Source: Desulfovibrio sp.
GTDB lineage: Bacteria > Desulfobacterota > Desulfovibrionia > Desulfovibrionales > Desulfovibrionaceae
DNA length: 64,000 nt
NCBI RefSeq assembly: GCF_009712225.1
Contig: NZ_WASP01000006.1
Span: forward strand, 581,263-645,262
Direction of reading: 5' to 3'
A program made the translations under genes and the position numbers. Each line of letters opens with the position of its first letter. The first letter of the stretch is position 1. Shown here piece by piece: positions 44,917-54,269 of this stretch. The notes below the pieces were generated by a model, which did not search any database, was not told the origin of the DNA, and worked only from the letters and a program-made list of their open reading frames with translations.

Positions 44917-46380
44917 TTAAATAAGACCGATAACGGGAAACCACACCAGGGCCGTGACTGCCCAGGCCAGCCAGGCAAACAGCCCCACGGCCACTGCCGC
45001 CTTGAGCTGCTCGCTGACCGTGTAATAGCCCGCGCCAAACATGATGATGTTGCCCATGGTGTTAAAGGGCAAAAACAGCGCATAGCCCATAAGAATGGCC
45101 TGCGGCAGTACAAAACCGGCAATGGGAAAACCAAAGGTCTGCGCTAGGCCGATATAGATGGGAATCATTACGCCAGCCATTGCCGTGGTGGTAGACCAGA
45201 TGACATGGCTGAAAATGGTAAAGCCCATGAGCCCGATCATGAGCGGAAGCATCTCAACGTGGGTAAGGCCCATGGCGTTCAGGCCGCTTTTGATGACCCA
45301 CTCAAAAGCCTTGGTTTTCATGAGCACGTCGCTCAGCGTGATAACGCCGCCAAAATAGACAAAAAGCTCCCACGGAATGGACTTTTGCGCTTCCTTCCAC
45401 GAAAGCACGCCAATGCCGGGCACCAGAATAAGCGTGCTGACCACAAAAGCGACCATGGTGGAATTGAAATGGTGCCACATGTCGGTAGACCACAGCACAA
45501 GGGCCAGCAAAAAGTAGAGCATGGCCTTTTTTTCGCGCATGGTGGTGGGGCCCATGGCCTCCAGCTCTTTTTCTATGTATTCAAGCCCGCCGGGAATGTC
45601 CTTCATCTCGGGCGGAAAAATCCAGCGCACCACATACTGGCTGCCCACAAGCACGATCAGGGTGGTGGGCAGGGCCGCCAGAGCCCAGAACCCCCACGAG
45701 GTAGCCACAACAGCGCCGCCCATGGCCGTAACCATCATGCCGATGGCCACAGGGTTGGGAATGGTGGCCGTTAAAAAACCACCGGCGGTAATGTTTGAGG
45801 CAAAGGTATTGGCGATAAACAGCGCCTTGCCAAAATTGCTCTTGCCCGGCTCTACGCGGTAGGCCTGGGCCACGCCCTCAACAATGGGCAGCATGGCTGC
45901 CGTGCGGGCGGTGTTTGAGGGGGTGAGCGGCGAAACAAGCAGGTTGGCAATCATGGGCGAAAGGATGGCGCCGCCCGGTTTTTTGCCAAAAAGACGCATG
46001 AGGTGCAGGGCCACACGGCGCGCCATGCCCGTGTTGGTCATGGCAATGGAAATGACAAAGCCCGTAATGAGCAGCCACAAGGCAGGAGAGGAAAAACCAG
46101 ATAGTGAAAACCCGGCATTATGTACAAGAACACCGTTTTTGAGGGTTCCTTCGGCATTGCCCACCCAGAAATACAGTAGCGAAACAATGATAAAACTGCT
46201 GGTCGCCACCGAAACGCTCAGGGTAATCCACAACACAACCGCGCCAGAGAATATGCTCAGCAGTTTGTGCTGGGTTATGTTCATGCCGTCAGGCGTGGGC
46301 AGCAGCCACACCAGCAGGGCCACTGCAACCGCAACAATTGTGCCGTATTTCTTGCCGTACTCCTCAAATCTGTTGGCCAT
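44917..46380 (-). CDS. DASS/SLC13-family dicarboxylate or anion transporter 1
   Basis: The 487-residue protein has about 12 membrane helices. It carries the DASS pattern of paired reentrant-loop motifs (SPLTPSNTARTAAMLPI and SHVIWSTTTAMAGVMIP, with paired SNT/STT-like segments). The family carries dicarboxylates such as succinate, malate, tartrate or 2-oxoglutarate with sodium or by exchange. GAGGAGG precedes the ATG at 46378-46380. It lies 17 bases upstream of the LarA-like gene and 117 bases downstream of the glcF-like gene. Confidence 0.88.
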   Translation of the reverse strand: MANRFEEYGKKYGTIVAVAVALLVWLLPTPDGMNITQHKLLSIFSGAVVLWITLSVSVATSSFIIVSLLYFWVGNAEGTLKNGVLVHNAGFSLSGFSSPALWLLITGFVISIAMTNTGMARRVALHLMRLFGKKPGGAILSPMIANLLVSPLTPSNTARTAAMLPIVEGVAQAYRVEPGKSNFGKALFIANTFASNITAGGFLTATIPNPVAIGMMVTAMGGAVVATSWGFWALAALPTTLIVLVGSQYVVRWIFPPEMKDIPGGLEYIEKELEAMGPTTMREKKAMLYFLLALVLWSTDMWHHFNSTMVAFVVSTLILVPGIGVLSWKEAQKSIPWELFVYFGGVITLSDVLMKTKAFEWVIKSGLNAMGLTHVEMLPLMIGLMGFTIFSHVIWSTTTAMAGVMIPIYIGLAQTFGFPIAGFVLPQAILMGYALFLPFNTMGNIIMFGAGYYTVSEQLKAAVAVGLFAWLAWAVTALVWFPVIGLI

Positions 46381-46416
46381 GTAAACCTCCTCGCTTGCTG
46401 GCAAAAGGGCTTATTT

Positions 46417-46444
46417 GGGGGGGGCTGCCACGGGGGTGCCCCCC
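46417..46444 (-). other. GC-rich stem-loop between glcF-like and DASS transporter 1
   Basis: GGGGGGC (46419-46425) pairs with GCCCCCC (46438-46444). It lies in an intercistronic gap with no U-tract, so it is more likely a processing or stability element than a terminator. Confidence 0.45.
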
Positions 46445-46497
46445 ATATCCCCTTGCTGTCATCAGGGCGTGCTTGCCGTATAGAAAATACTTCCGCT

Positions 46498-47646
46498 CTA
46501 GTGCGTATCCTCCAAGGTTACCACATCAAGCCAGTGGCGCACCTGTCTGTTATTTCCCGCCACCGAGGCAAGCTGCATCACGCAGCCGCTGCATCCGGTA
46601 ATGATCTGTCGTACTTCGGGCGCAAAACCTTCCATGCATTTGCGCGCCATGTCGGCGGAAAGGTCGGGGTTACTCATTTTCAGTATGCCGCCCATGCCAC
46701 AGCACAGGCCAGTGCCCTTTTGCAGGCCGGGCAGCCAGCTTTTGAGCAGGGGCAGATCTGGGTCAGCCGTGCCCCAGTGGCAAGGCTGGTGGTAACCGAT
46801 GGCCGCCGGGATCATGGCTGCGGGGCTTGCCTGCGGGCCTACAAGCAGAGACGACAGCCCAACGCATTTCTGCTTCCATTCCTTGCCTTCTTCTGGCGAA
46901 AGCACTGCCGTGTATGCATCAAGACTGTGCTTGCACGAGGCGCAAAAGCTCGCCACATATGGCTTGCCGAGGCTGCGCCACAGCTCGATATTGCGCTCGC
47001 GCACTTCTGCCAGAGCTCCCAGCTGCCCTGCGTGGTGCAACGTGCCGCCGCAGCAGGCGAAATCAGAGGCATCCAGAAGCTCATAGCCCCAGCCTTCAAG
47101 CAGCTGGTGAGCCTTGGCAATCCAGCGCGGTCGGGCATTTTTTGCCGTACAGCCACTGAACAGGGCCACCTTGACCCCATTGACCTTTTGCGCAGGGCGC
47201 AGCCGCACCCAGGGCTCACAGGGCGGCAGATCAACCAGAGCGCGGGCGGTATCTACCGACGAGCGCAACGCGCCGGGAATCACGGCATCAGGCGCGAGCA
47301 TGGCTATTTTGCCCGCCATGGGCCACAGAGGCCCAACACGGCGAATCCACACATCCCACAGAGACTGTGTCCAGTGCGGGTTGCGCGAGCGCGCCTCGGC
47401 CAGAAGATCGCAGGTAGAGAGCTTTCGCGCGCAGGCCCGCTGGCAACGTTCACAGCCAGCGCACAAACGCGCCAGTTCGCGTATGTCCTCCCACGGCATG
47501 GGAGAGTCGGGGCTGCCGCCGTACTCAGGGTCAATGGCCTCAAGCAGCAGACGCTTGCCCTTGGGGGCGTATTCCTCTCGTTTAAAGAGCGCGTACACAG
47601 GGCACACGTTCAGGCATTCGCCGCATTGCGTGCATCCGCGTTTCAT
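46498..47646 (-). CDS. GlcF-like Fe-S subunit of a 2-hydroxyacid dehydrogenase
   Basis: The protein has 382 residues. Two ferredoxin-type clusters at the N-terminus (CTQCGECLNVCP, CAGCERCQRACA) are followed by two cysteine-rich CCG domains (ACCGGTLHHAG and LCCGMGGILKM). This is the Fe-S partner of GlcD-type flavoproteins, passing electrons from the flavin to the quinone pool or another acceptor. The start ATG (47644-47646) is 1 base after the GlcD-like stop, with AAGGGG upstream. Together with the upstream gene it forms a two-subunit dehydrogenase. Confidence 0.88.
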   Translation of the reverse strand: MKRGCTQCGECLNVCPVYALFKREEYAPKGKRLLLEAIDPEYGGSPDSPMPWEDIRELARLCAGCERCQRACARKLSTCDLLAEARSRNPHWTQSLWDVWIRRVGPLWPMAGKIAMLAPDAVIPGALRSSVDTARALVDLPPCEPWVRLRPAQKVNGVKVALFSGCTAKNARPRWIAKAHQLLEGWGYELLDASDFACCGGTLHHAGQLGALAEVRERNIELWRSLGKPYVASFCASCKHSLDAYTAVLSPEEGKEWKQKCVGLSSLLVGPQASPAAMIPAAIGYHQPCHWGTADPDLPLLKSWLPGLQKGTGLCCGMGGILKMSNPDLSADMARKCMEGFAPEVRQIITGCSGCVMQLASVAGNNRQVRHWLDVVTLEDTH

Positions 47647-47647
47647 T

Positions 47648-49027
47648 TCAGTACCCCTTGCCGGGATTGAGAATGCCGTTGGGATCAAACAGACGGCGCA
47701 GGCCCTTCATGAGGGCGTGTTCCTTTTGCCCCAGCTGCTTGCCCACTTCCTTCAGGCAGCCGCCACCATGCTCGCCGGAAAGGCTGCCGCCAAATTCCAG
47801 GGCTGCCGCGTCGAGCTCATGGTGAGTTTTTTGGGTGCGCCGGGCATCATCGGGGTCAGAAGCATCGTAGTGCAGGTTGGCGTGGATGTTGCCGTCGCCC
47901 GCGTGGCCAAAACCGATGAGCCGCTTGCCGTTGCTGGCGGCGATTTCTTCAAACCTGCGCACAGCTTTGAGAATGGAACCTCGCGGTACGGCCATGTCGC
48001 CGCCGATGCGGTCTGGCCCAAGCACGTACGAGGCAGCCGAAACCCTGCGCCGATAGGCCCACAGCTTGTCTTCCTCTTCCTTGCCCACGCCTTCCATACG
48101 CCACAGGGCGTCATCAAGCTGGCTGGAAAGACGGGCGTTTTCGAGCGGCACGGTGTCCTTGCTGCCGTCCACCTGGAACAGCAGCAGAGACTTTACGCTG
48201 TCCGGCCACGGCACTTCACCAGTTTTGGTGAGGATTTCCAGCACGGTTTCGTTCATGAATTCCACGGCGCAGGGTAAGATGCCCGCGGCAAAAACCTTGC
48301 CCATTGAGGCCAGGGCGGCATCCAGTGAGGGGTAGCCCACAAGTACCGAGGCAGAAGCCTCAGGCTTGGGCAAAAGCTTGAGAATAAGCTTGGTGATAAT
48401 GCCAAGCGTGCCCTCGCTGCCCACAAAGAGCCGCCCAAGATCAAGGCCGATCACGTCCTTGTGGGTGCGGCCGCCAAATTTCATCAGCTGGCCGCCGGGC
48501 AGCACTGCCTCAACGCCCAGCACATAGTCGCGGGTAACGCCGTATTTTACGGCGCGCAGACCACCAGCGCAGGTAATGACATTGCCGCCGATACTGGTGG
48601 CTTTGCCACTGGCAGGGTCTGGCGGGTAAAACATGCCCAGCTTTTCGCACTCGGCCTGAAGCTGGGCAGTGTTAACGCCCGGCTCAACCACAGCCACAAA
48701 ATCCTGCTTGCTGATCTCCAGAATTTTATCCATGCCCAGCATGGAAACCACTATGCCCGGAACCGTGGGCACACACCCGCCCGAAAGGCTGGTGCCACGC
48801 CCGCGCGGGTGCACGGCCACGCGCTGCTCGTTGGCCCAGCGCATGAACTCACACAGCTGCTCGGTGCTTTCGGGGCGCACCATGGCCAGAACCGTGCCGG
48901 TAAGCAGGCTGGCATCAGAGGCGTACACGCGCAGCACCTTGGGGTCGAACGAAACGCCGTCCTTGAACAACTCCTCAAGAAACTTCTTATGCTCAGGGGT
49001 GAGCGAAGTTAGGTATTCCCCTGCCAT
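47648..49027 (-). CDS. GlcD-like FAD-linked 2-hydroxyacid dehydrogenase
   Basis: The 459-residue protein of the FAD_oxidase GlcD family has the PP-loop-type stretch HPRGRGTSLSGGCVP and SEGTLGIITKLILKL. The C-terminal catalytic part contains GFGHAGDGNIHANLHYD and GSLSGEHGGGCLKE. Relatives oxidise glycolate, D-lactate or D-2-hydroxyglutarate. Next to kor and suc genes the last is the most sensible substrate, giving 2-oxoglutarate. E. coli YdiJ, a fused GlcD/GlcF-like protein, is reported as a D-2-hydroxyglutarate dehydrogenase. Substrate identity is inferred. ATG at 49025-49027 has GGAGGAAA upstream. Confidence 0.88.
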   Translation of the reverse strand: MAGEYLTSLTPEHKKFLEELFKDGVSFDPKVLRVYASDASLLTGTVLAMVRPESTEQLCEFMRWANEQRVAVHPRGRGTSLSGGCVPTVPGIVVSMLGMDKILEISKQDFVAVVEPGVNTAQLQAECEKLGMFYPPDPASGKATSIGGNVITCAGGLRAVKYGVTRDYVLGVEAVLPGGQLMKFGGRTHKDVIGLDLGRLFVGSEGTLGIITKLILKLLPKPEASASVLVGYPSLDAALASMGKVFAAGILPCAVEFMNETVLEILTKTGEVPWPDSVKSLLLFQVDGSKDTVPLENARLSSQLDDALWRMEGVGKEEEDKLWAYRRRVSAASYVLGPDRIGGDMAVPRGSILKAVRRFEEIAASNGKRLIGFGHAGDGNIHANLHYDASDPDDARRTQKTHHELDAAALEFGGSLSGEHGGGCLKEVGKQLGQKEHALMKGLRRLFDPNGILNPGKGY

Positions 49028-49071
49028 GGTTTCCTCCAGTGTTGGCTTGCGCACACGCAAAGATTCTATCC

Positions 49072-49100
49072 GGCTGGTCTCCAAAAAATGGAGACCAGCC
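49072..49100 (-). other. 11-bp stem-loop between DASS transporter 2 and the glcD-like gene
   Basis: GGCTGGTCTCC (49072-49082) and GGAGACCAGCC (49090-49100) pair perfectly with a 7-base loop. No U-tract follows the stem on the minus strand. Confidence 0.5.
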
Positions 49101-49137
49101 ACAATTATTTGAAATAAAACATTTTGTTACGAGGTAA

Positions 49138-50544
49138 CTAGCCGAACATGCCAATCCACGTCCAGTAGGTGTAGACCATGATGCTCATGAAAACTGCGCC
49201 AAAAATACTCATAACAGCACCAGTTTTGATGAGTTCGCTGGGAGTGATTTCTTCTGTGGCAAGGCCGATGATGTTGGGCAGGTTGGAGACTGGCAGCAGG
49301 TACTGGTGCAGCATGTTCATGCCCACAAGCAGCACAAAGGGCGTGGGATCAATGCCCTGAGTTGTGGCGTAGGCGATGACCACAGGCGTCAGGGCCGTTG
49401 TCTTGGGGCCAGCGCCTGTGAACAGACACTGCAGCACAAGCATGATCCAGATGAGAATGACCACCTGCATCTTGATATCAAAACAGGCCAGCGGGCTGAA
49501 AAACGTACTCGCGATCCAGGCCGCTGCGCCGGAAGAAACCAGCACCGAGCCCATGGAAAGACCAGCGCCGTAAACGATAAAGATATTCCAGGGAACCTTT
49601 TTTTCCGCCTGTTTCCAGGTCATGAGTTGCTGCGGGCCGGGCGCGATCATGGCCACAACCGAAAGCATGGCAACGAGGGTGGGGTTAATGCCGTGATAGG
49701 TGTCCGTGGCCCAGAGCGCCAGGGTGAACAGAAAAACGGCCATGGTGTACTTTTCAACAAAACTCATGGGGCCAAGGGCGTCCAGTTCTTTGCGCACATA
49801 GGCCTGACCAGCGCTGATGTCCTTGATTTCCGGCGGCCACATCCACAGCAGGATCGGCACAGCCAGAAGACCGCACACAAAGGCCGGCGGCGCGCCGATC
49901 TTGAACCACTGCGCCCAGGTTACGGGCTGGCCGGTGGCTTTTTCAAGCAGACCAGCAGTGATGGGGTTGGCGGCATGCGAGGTCATGATGCCAAGGCAGT
50001 ACATGGTTCCCGTAATGGTCACCACAAATATGAGTCCCTTGACCATGTTGCTCTTGCCCTTCTCTGCCCCAAAGGCATGACCCATCTGGGCGATAATGGG
50101 CATGAGCAGCAGGGTTTTTGCGCCCAGCGATGGGATGAAAAAGGTCATCACCAAGGTAATAAGGGCCACCGCCCAGTACATCTTTACCGGCGAGGCCCCC
50201 GCAAGGCTTACCATGTTCAGCGCCATGCGCCGCGACAGGCCGCTCATTTCCATACCTGCCGCCATAACCAGACCAAGCACCACAATCCACACGCCCGTGT
50301 TGGCGTAGCCGGACAGTGCCGGGCCAAGTTTGGCCGCCCCCAACAAAACAAGCAGGGCTACGATGCAAAAGCCGCTCTGGGCGTCATCCAGGGCCTGTGT
50401 TACCCACACTATGATGGCGAACACGCCAACCCCCAGTGCCGCTCGCCCCTTGGCGTCCAGCCCCGGCAGGTCTGGAACCAGAAAGGCTATGCCTAGCATG
50501 GCCGCAATGGCCGCCAGCAACGATAAGAGCTGCTTAGTTTTCAT
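49138..50544 (-). CDS. DASS/SLC13-family dicarboxylate or anion transporter 2
   Basis: The 468-residue membrane protein has a DASS-type core (IIVWVTQALDDAQSGF, VALITLVMTFFIPSLGAKT, LFTGAGPKTTALTPVVIAY). It is clearly not the same protein as the transporter at 44917, differing along its length. It lies downstream of sucD and upstream of the glcD-like gene. One of the two may import the hydroxyacid while the other exports or exchanges succinate; this division is speculative. I chose ATG 50542-50544; a GTG two codons earlier is possible. Confidence 0.87.
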   Translation of the reverse strand: MKTKQLLSLLAAIAAMLGIAFLVPDLPGLDAKGRAALGVGVFAIIVWVTQALDDAQSGFCIVALLVLLGAAKLGPALSGYANTGVWIVVLGLVMAAGMEMSGLSRRMALNMVSLAGASPVKMYWAVALITLVMTFFIPSLGAKTLLLMPIIAQMGHAFGAEKGKSNMVKGLIFVVTITGTMYCLGIMTSHAANPITAGLLEKATGQPVTWAQWFKIGAPPAFVCGLLAVPILLWMWPPEIKDISAGQAYVRKELDALGPMSFVEKYTMAVFLFTLALWATDTYHGINPTLVAMLSVVAMIAPGPQQLMTWKQAEKKVPWNIFIVYGAGLSMGSVLVSSGAAAWIASTFFSPLACFDIKMQVVILIWIMLVLQCLFTGAGPKTTALTPVVIAYATTQGIDPTPFVLLVGMNMLHQYLLPVSNLPNIIGLATEEITPSELIKTGAVMSIFGAVFMSIMVYTYWTWIGMFG

Positions 50545-50568
50545 ACGCACCTTACTTTAAGGTTTAAC

Positions 50569-50602
50569 ATTACGCTGGGCGGGCCGACCCGCCCAGCGTA
50601 AT
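50569..50602 (-). other. 15-bp stem-loop between sucD and DASS transporter 2
   Basis: ATTACGCTGGGCGGG (50569-50583) and CCCGCCCAGCGTAAT (50588-50602) pair perfectly over a 4-base loop. No U-tract is present on the minus strand. The hairpin lies about 30 bases past the sucD stop. Confidence 0.55.
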
Positions 50603-50631
50603 ATATAATTACTTGATATTATAGCTATAAA

Positions 50632-51507
50632 TTATCCTTTCATAAACCTGGCTACGGTTTCGCCCAGCAGCCCAAGCTCATGTATTACTTTAACTCCAGC
50701 ATCTTCCAGCGCCGCAATCTTGTCTTCGCCTCGGCCCTTGGAGCCGCTGATAATTGCGCCCGCATGGCCCATGCGTTTGCCCTTGGGGGCCGTAAGACCG
50801 GCAATAAAACCAAAGACAGGTTTGGGGTACTTGCTTTCCTTGATGTAGGCGGCGGCGGTTTCTTCACCATCGCCGCCGATCTCGCCAATCAGACACACGG
50901 CTTCGGTTTCCGGGTCGTCACGGAACATTTTGAGAAGCTCGGTAAAGTACAGGCCCGGCACAGGGTCGCCGCCAATGCCCACGCAGGTGCTCTGCCCCAG
51001 CCCCTGTGTGGTGAGCTGGTGCACGGCCTCATAGGTGAGCGTGCCGGAACGGCTGATAAGCCCGATGCTGCCCTGCTTGTGGATGTAACCGGGCATGATG
51101 CCGATCTTGCACAGGCCGGGGCTGATAACGCCGGGGCAGTTGGGGCCCACAAGCTGCGCCCCTGTAGCCTTGAGCCGGGCCTTTACGCGCACCATGTCCA
51201 GCACGGGAATGTGCTCTGTAATGCAGATAACAAGGCCAATGCCCGCATCCGCCGCTTCGCAGATGGCGTCTGCCGCAACGGCAGAGGGCACAAAAATCAC
51301 GCTTACGTCGGCTCCTGTCTGCTCCACGGCCTCGGCTACGGTGTTGAACACCGGCACGCCCAGCACGCTCTGCCCGCCCTTGCCCGGCGTGCAGCCTGCC
51401 ACCACGTTGGTTCCGTAGGCCTGCATCTGCTCGGTGTGGAACATGCCTTCGCGGCCAGTGAGGCCCTGCACCAGCACCCTGGTCTGTGCGTTGACGAGTA
51501 TGCTCAT
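50632..51507 (-). CDS. sucD: Succinyl-CoA synthetase alpha subunit
   Basis: The 291-residue protein has the CoA-binding Rossmann fold ([17 protein letters not shown]), [14 protein letters not shown] and the phosphorylated His in [12 protein letters not shown]. With SucC it converts succinyl-CoA, phosphate and ADP or GDP to succinate, CoA and a nucleoside triphosphate. The start ATG overlaps the sucC stop (ATGA). Position after kor genes supports succinyl-CoA as the product of Kor here. Confidence 0.95.
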   Translation of the reverse strand: MSILVNAQTRVLVQGLTGREGMFHTEQMQAYGTNVVAGCTPGKGGQSVLGVPVFNTVAEAVEQTGADVSVIFVPSAVAADAICEAADAGIGLVICITEHIPVLDMVRVKARLKATGAQLVGPNCPGVISPGLCKIGIMPGYIHKQGSIGLISRSGTLTYEAVHQLTTQGLGQSTCVGIGGDPVPGLYFTELLKMFRDDPETEAVCLIGEIGGDGEETAAAYIKESKYPKPVFGFIAGLTAPKGKRMGHAGAIISGSKGRGEDKIAALEDAGVKVIHELGLLGETVARFMKG

Positions 51508-52676
51508 GCCGCACCTCCGGCGGTCAGGGCCGCAATCTTTTGAGCCGCCTCGCTCATGCTTGCCGCTGTTTCAAAATTCAGCCCGCTTTCGCGCAGAATG
51601 CGGCGGCCTTCTTCCACATTGGTACCCTCAAGGCGCACCACCAAGGGCAACTGCAGATCAATTTTGCGGGCCGCGTTCACAACGCCTTGCGCCACGATGT
51701 CGCAACGCAGAATGCCGCCAAATATGTTGATGAGAATGCCGCGCACGTTGGGGTCTGAAAGCATTACCTCAAAGCCTGCGGCCACCATCTGCTCGTTAGC
51801 GCCACCGCCAGCGTCAAGAAAATTGGCGGGCTCAGCACCAGCCTGCTTGATGGCGTCCATGGTAGCCATGGCAAGGCCTGCGCCGTTGACCATGGTTCCT
51901 ACATAGCCGTTGAGACGCACATAGTTTACGCCAAGCTCGCGGGCTTTGCGTTCCAGGGGGTCGCATTCCTCTGGGTCTTCCAGAGCGGCAATGTCGGGAT
52001 GGCGCTTGAGGGCGCTTTCGTCAAAGTCCATCTTGCCGTCCAGCGCCATCAGCTCACCCTCGGCCGTAACGGCCAGCGGGTTGATCTCAACCAGCACGGC
52101 ATCCTTTTCGGCCGCAAGACGTACCAGATTTTGCAGCAGGGCCGTACCGGAATTTACCTGTGCAGGAGTGAGCCCGCAGCCAAACAGCAGCGAACGCGCC
52201 TGAAAAGGCCAGATGCGGTGGCCGCCATCAAGACGGGTGGTAAAGATACGCTCGGGAGTTTTGGCGGCCACTTCTTCAATGTCCATGCCGCCGTCGGGCG
52301 AGGCCATCACCGTGAGGCACTGCGCACCACGGTCAAGCACCACGGCCAGGTACAGCTCGCGGGCGATGTTTGTGCCCTGCTCTACCCAGACCTTGTGCAC
52401 CTTTTTGCCTTCCGGCCCAGTCTGATGGGTGACCAGTTGCATGCCGATGATGCGGGCCGCAGCGGCCTCGACCTCGTCGGGACTTTTGCATACCACAACG
52501 CCGCCGCCCTTGCCGCGCCCGCCAGCGTGAATCTGCGCCTTAACCACCCACACGGGGCCGGGAATTTCCTGCGCGGCCTGCCGGGCCCCTGCGGGGCTTT
52601 CGGCCAGCAACCCACGCGGTACGGGTACGCCGAACTGGGCCAGTAGTGTTTTAGCCTGATACTCGTGGATGTTCAT
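51504..52676 (-). CDS. sucC: Succinyl-CoA synthetase beta subunit
   Basis: The 390-residue ATP-grasp protein starts [20 protein letters not shown] and contains [28 protein letters not shown] and the C-terminal [16 protein letters not shown]. It binds the nucleotide and succinate side of the enzyme. GAGGAT precedes the ATG at 52674-52676. It is followed by the overlapping sucD and preceded by a 241-base gap with strong hairpins after korC. Confidence 0.95.
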   Translation of the reverse strand: MNIHEYQAKTLLAQFGVPVPRGLLAESPAGARQAAQEIPGPVWVVKAQIHAGGRGKGGGVVVCKSPDEVEAAAARIIGMQLVTHQTGPEGKKVHKVWVEQGTNIARELYLAVVLDRGAQCLTVMASPDGGMDIEEVAAKTPERIFTTRLDGGHRIWPFQARSLLFGCGLTPAQVNSGTALLQNLVRLAAEKDAVLVEINPLAVTAEGELMALDGKMDFDESALKRHPDIAALEDPEECDPLERKARELGVNYVRLNGYVGTMVNGAGLAMATMDAIKQAGAEPANFLDAGGGANEQMVAAGFEVMLSDPNVRGILINIFGGILRCDIVAQGVVNAARKIDLQLPLVVRLEGTNVEEGRRILRESGLNFETAASMSEAAQKIAALTAGGAA

Positions 52677-52792
52677 GCATATCCTCGAAGTTTGTTTTGG
52701 CAGTGGTCAGAGCCTGCCTGCCGCAAAAATGGGTTGGTGCGCCATGGACGCAACAGCCTGCAATGCGTGCCGCCGATACAGCCCAAGAGGCC

Positions 52793-52821
52793 CCCCGTGG
52801 CGGAATGCCTCCGCCACGGGG
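52793..52821 (-). other. 12-bp stem-loop between korC and sucC
   Basis: CCCCGTGGCGGA (52793-52804) and TCCGCCACGGGG (52810-52821) pair perfectly. A second stem, TGGCGGCT with AGCCGCCA, lies just to the right (about 52834-52855). Neither has a U-tract. They could separate expression of kor from suc genes. Confidence 0.55.
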
Positions 52822-52917
52822 ATGGACCGCAGCGCTGGCGGCTGCCCAGCCGCCACACAGCACGCTGCCTCGCGAAGGAGAGAGGGTTGTTTTCCGCCGC
52901 GCGGCGCTGATTGGCTG

Positions 52918-53466
52918 TTAACGCTTGGCCTCACCGGCAAGCCCGGCACCAAGGTGTAGCGCTCTTTTGTTGTTTTCGTGGTGTACGGACGCAAAGCGCG
53001 ATTCAAGTACCTTTTCAATGGATTCAAGCCGTACCGCGCCGGTAATGGTCGCCAGCGCGCCCAGAACGCAGATATTCAGGGCTTGGGTTTTTCCGGCAAA
53101 GGCTTCCTTGACACCGCGCAGCATGGGCAGGCCGATGCGCTCGGCGTCTATGCGCTTTGAAGGATGCACAAGGTCGCTATCATACAGGCACATGCCGCCG
53201 GGGCGGATGAGCGGCAGATATTTGCCCGCGGCCTCATCGGTAAGGGCCACCAGCACGTTGGGCTGGTTGACCTTGGGGAAGTAGATTTCGCTGTCAGAGA
53301 TGATCACGTCCGAGCGGGTTGCCCCACCTCGGGCTTCTGGCCCGTAAGACTGCGACTGCACAGCCACCAGGCCTTCATGCAGCACGGCGGCCTCAGCCAG
53401 CAGAATGGCCATGGTAATGATGCCCTGCCCGCCGGAGCCGGACAGGAGAAAGCGGTATCTTTCCAT
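52918..53466 (-). CDS. korC: 2-oxoacid:ferredoxin oxidoreductase gamma subunit
   Basis: The 182-residue gamma-type subunit starts RYRFLLSGSGGQGIITMAIL and contains QSYGPEARGGATRSDVIIS, typical of 2-oxoglutarate (KorC/OorC) or 2-oxoisovalerate (VorC) enzymes. It interfaces with the CoA-handling part of the complex. AAGGAG precedes the ATG at 53464-53466. It is 4 bases downstream of korB. The kor assignment rests on neighbouring sucCD. Confidence 0.88.
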   Translation of the reverse strand: MERYRFLLSGSGGQGIITMAILLAEAAVLHEGLVAVQSQSYGPEARGGATRSDVIISDSEIYFPKVNQPNVLVALTDEAAGKYLPLIRPGGMCLYDSDLVHPSKRIDAERIGLPMLRGVKEAFAGKTQALNICVLGALATITGAVRLESIEKVLESRFASVHHENNKRALHLGAGLAGEAKR

Positions 53467-53470
53467 GACG

Positions 53471-54268
53471 TTACTCCTTATGGGCCTTTACGATGATTTT
53501 GGCGTATTCGGCGCAGTATTCGGGGCGTTCTTGCTGCACAAAAACACCGCGCGGAATCAGATTGGGGTTTTCCTCCAGCTTTTTGGAGCCCAGCTGGGCA
53601 GTGTTGTCGCGGTACCATTCAAGCATCTGCACCGCGCCGCCCATCTTGTTTTTGCGTCCAAAGTAGGTGGGACACTGCGAAAGTATCTCCACCACCGAGA
53701 ACCCCTTGTGGGCAAAGGCCTTTTTGAGCAGCGTAACGATTTCCTTGACGTGGAATGTGGTGGTACGGGCCACAAAGGTCGCGCCCGCGCCCATGGCCAG
53801 ATTTACGGTGTCGAATTCGTGGTCGATGCTGCGGTAGGGAGCAGTGGTGGCCAGAATACCCTCGCCCGAAAGGGGAGAATACTGGCCGCCGGTCATTCCG
53901 TAGATGCGGTTGTTCATGATGATGGCAACCATATCGATATTGCGGCGGCAGGCGTGAATAAAATGGTTGCCGCCAATGGCCATGGCGTCGCCATCGCCCA
54001 TGGGAACCACCACATTAAGTTCTGGTTTGGTCATCTTGATGCCCGTGGCGCAGGCCAGGGCGCGGCCATGCATGGTGTGCATGCTATGAAAATCCACATA
54101 GCCCGATATGCGCGCCGAGCAGCCAATGCCCGAAACCATGCACATGTTTGAGGGGTCTATGTTCATATCCTGCACGGCGTGCAGCAGGTTGTTGAGGATG
54201 GTGCCGTGACCGCAGCCGGGACACCAGATATGGGGGAAAAACCGCTCGCGGATGTTTTGCACGCTCAT
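53471..54268 (-). CDS. korB: 2-oxoacid:ferredoxin oxidoreductase beta (TPP) subunit
   Basis: The 265-residue thiamine diphosphate-binding subunit has FPHIWCPGCGHGTILNNLL and the TPP motif MGDGDAMAIGGNHFIHA leading to MNNRIYGMTGGQYSP. It decarboxylates the 2-oxoacid. I use the ATG at 54266-54268 (MSVQNIRERF), which lies 1 base after the korA stop; a longer start would add seven residues. Confidence 0.9.
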   Translation of the reverse strand: MSVQNIRERFFPHIWCPGCGHGTILNNLLHAVQDMNIDPSNMCMVSGIGCSARISGYVDFHSMHTMHGRALACATGIKMTKPELNVVVPMGDGDAMAIGGNHFIHACRRNIDMVAIIMNNRIYGMTGGQYSPLSGEGILATTAPYRSIDHEFDTVNLAMGAGATFVARTTTFHVKEIVTLLKKAFAHKGFSVVEILSQCPTYFGRKNKMGGAVQMLEWYRDNTAQLGSKKLEENPNLIPRGVFVQQERPEYCAEYAKIIVKAHKE

Positions 54269-54269
54269 G

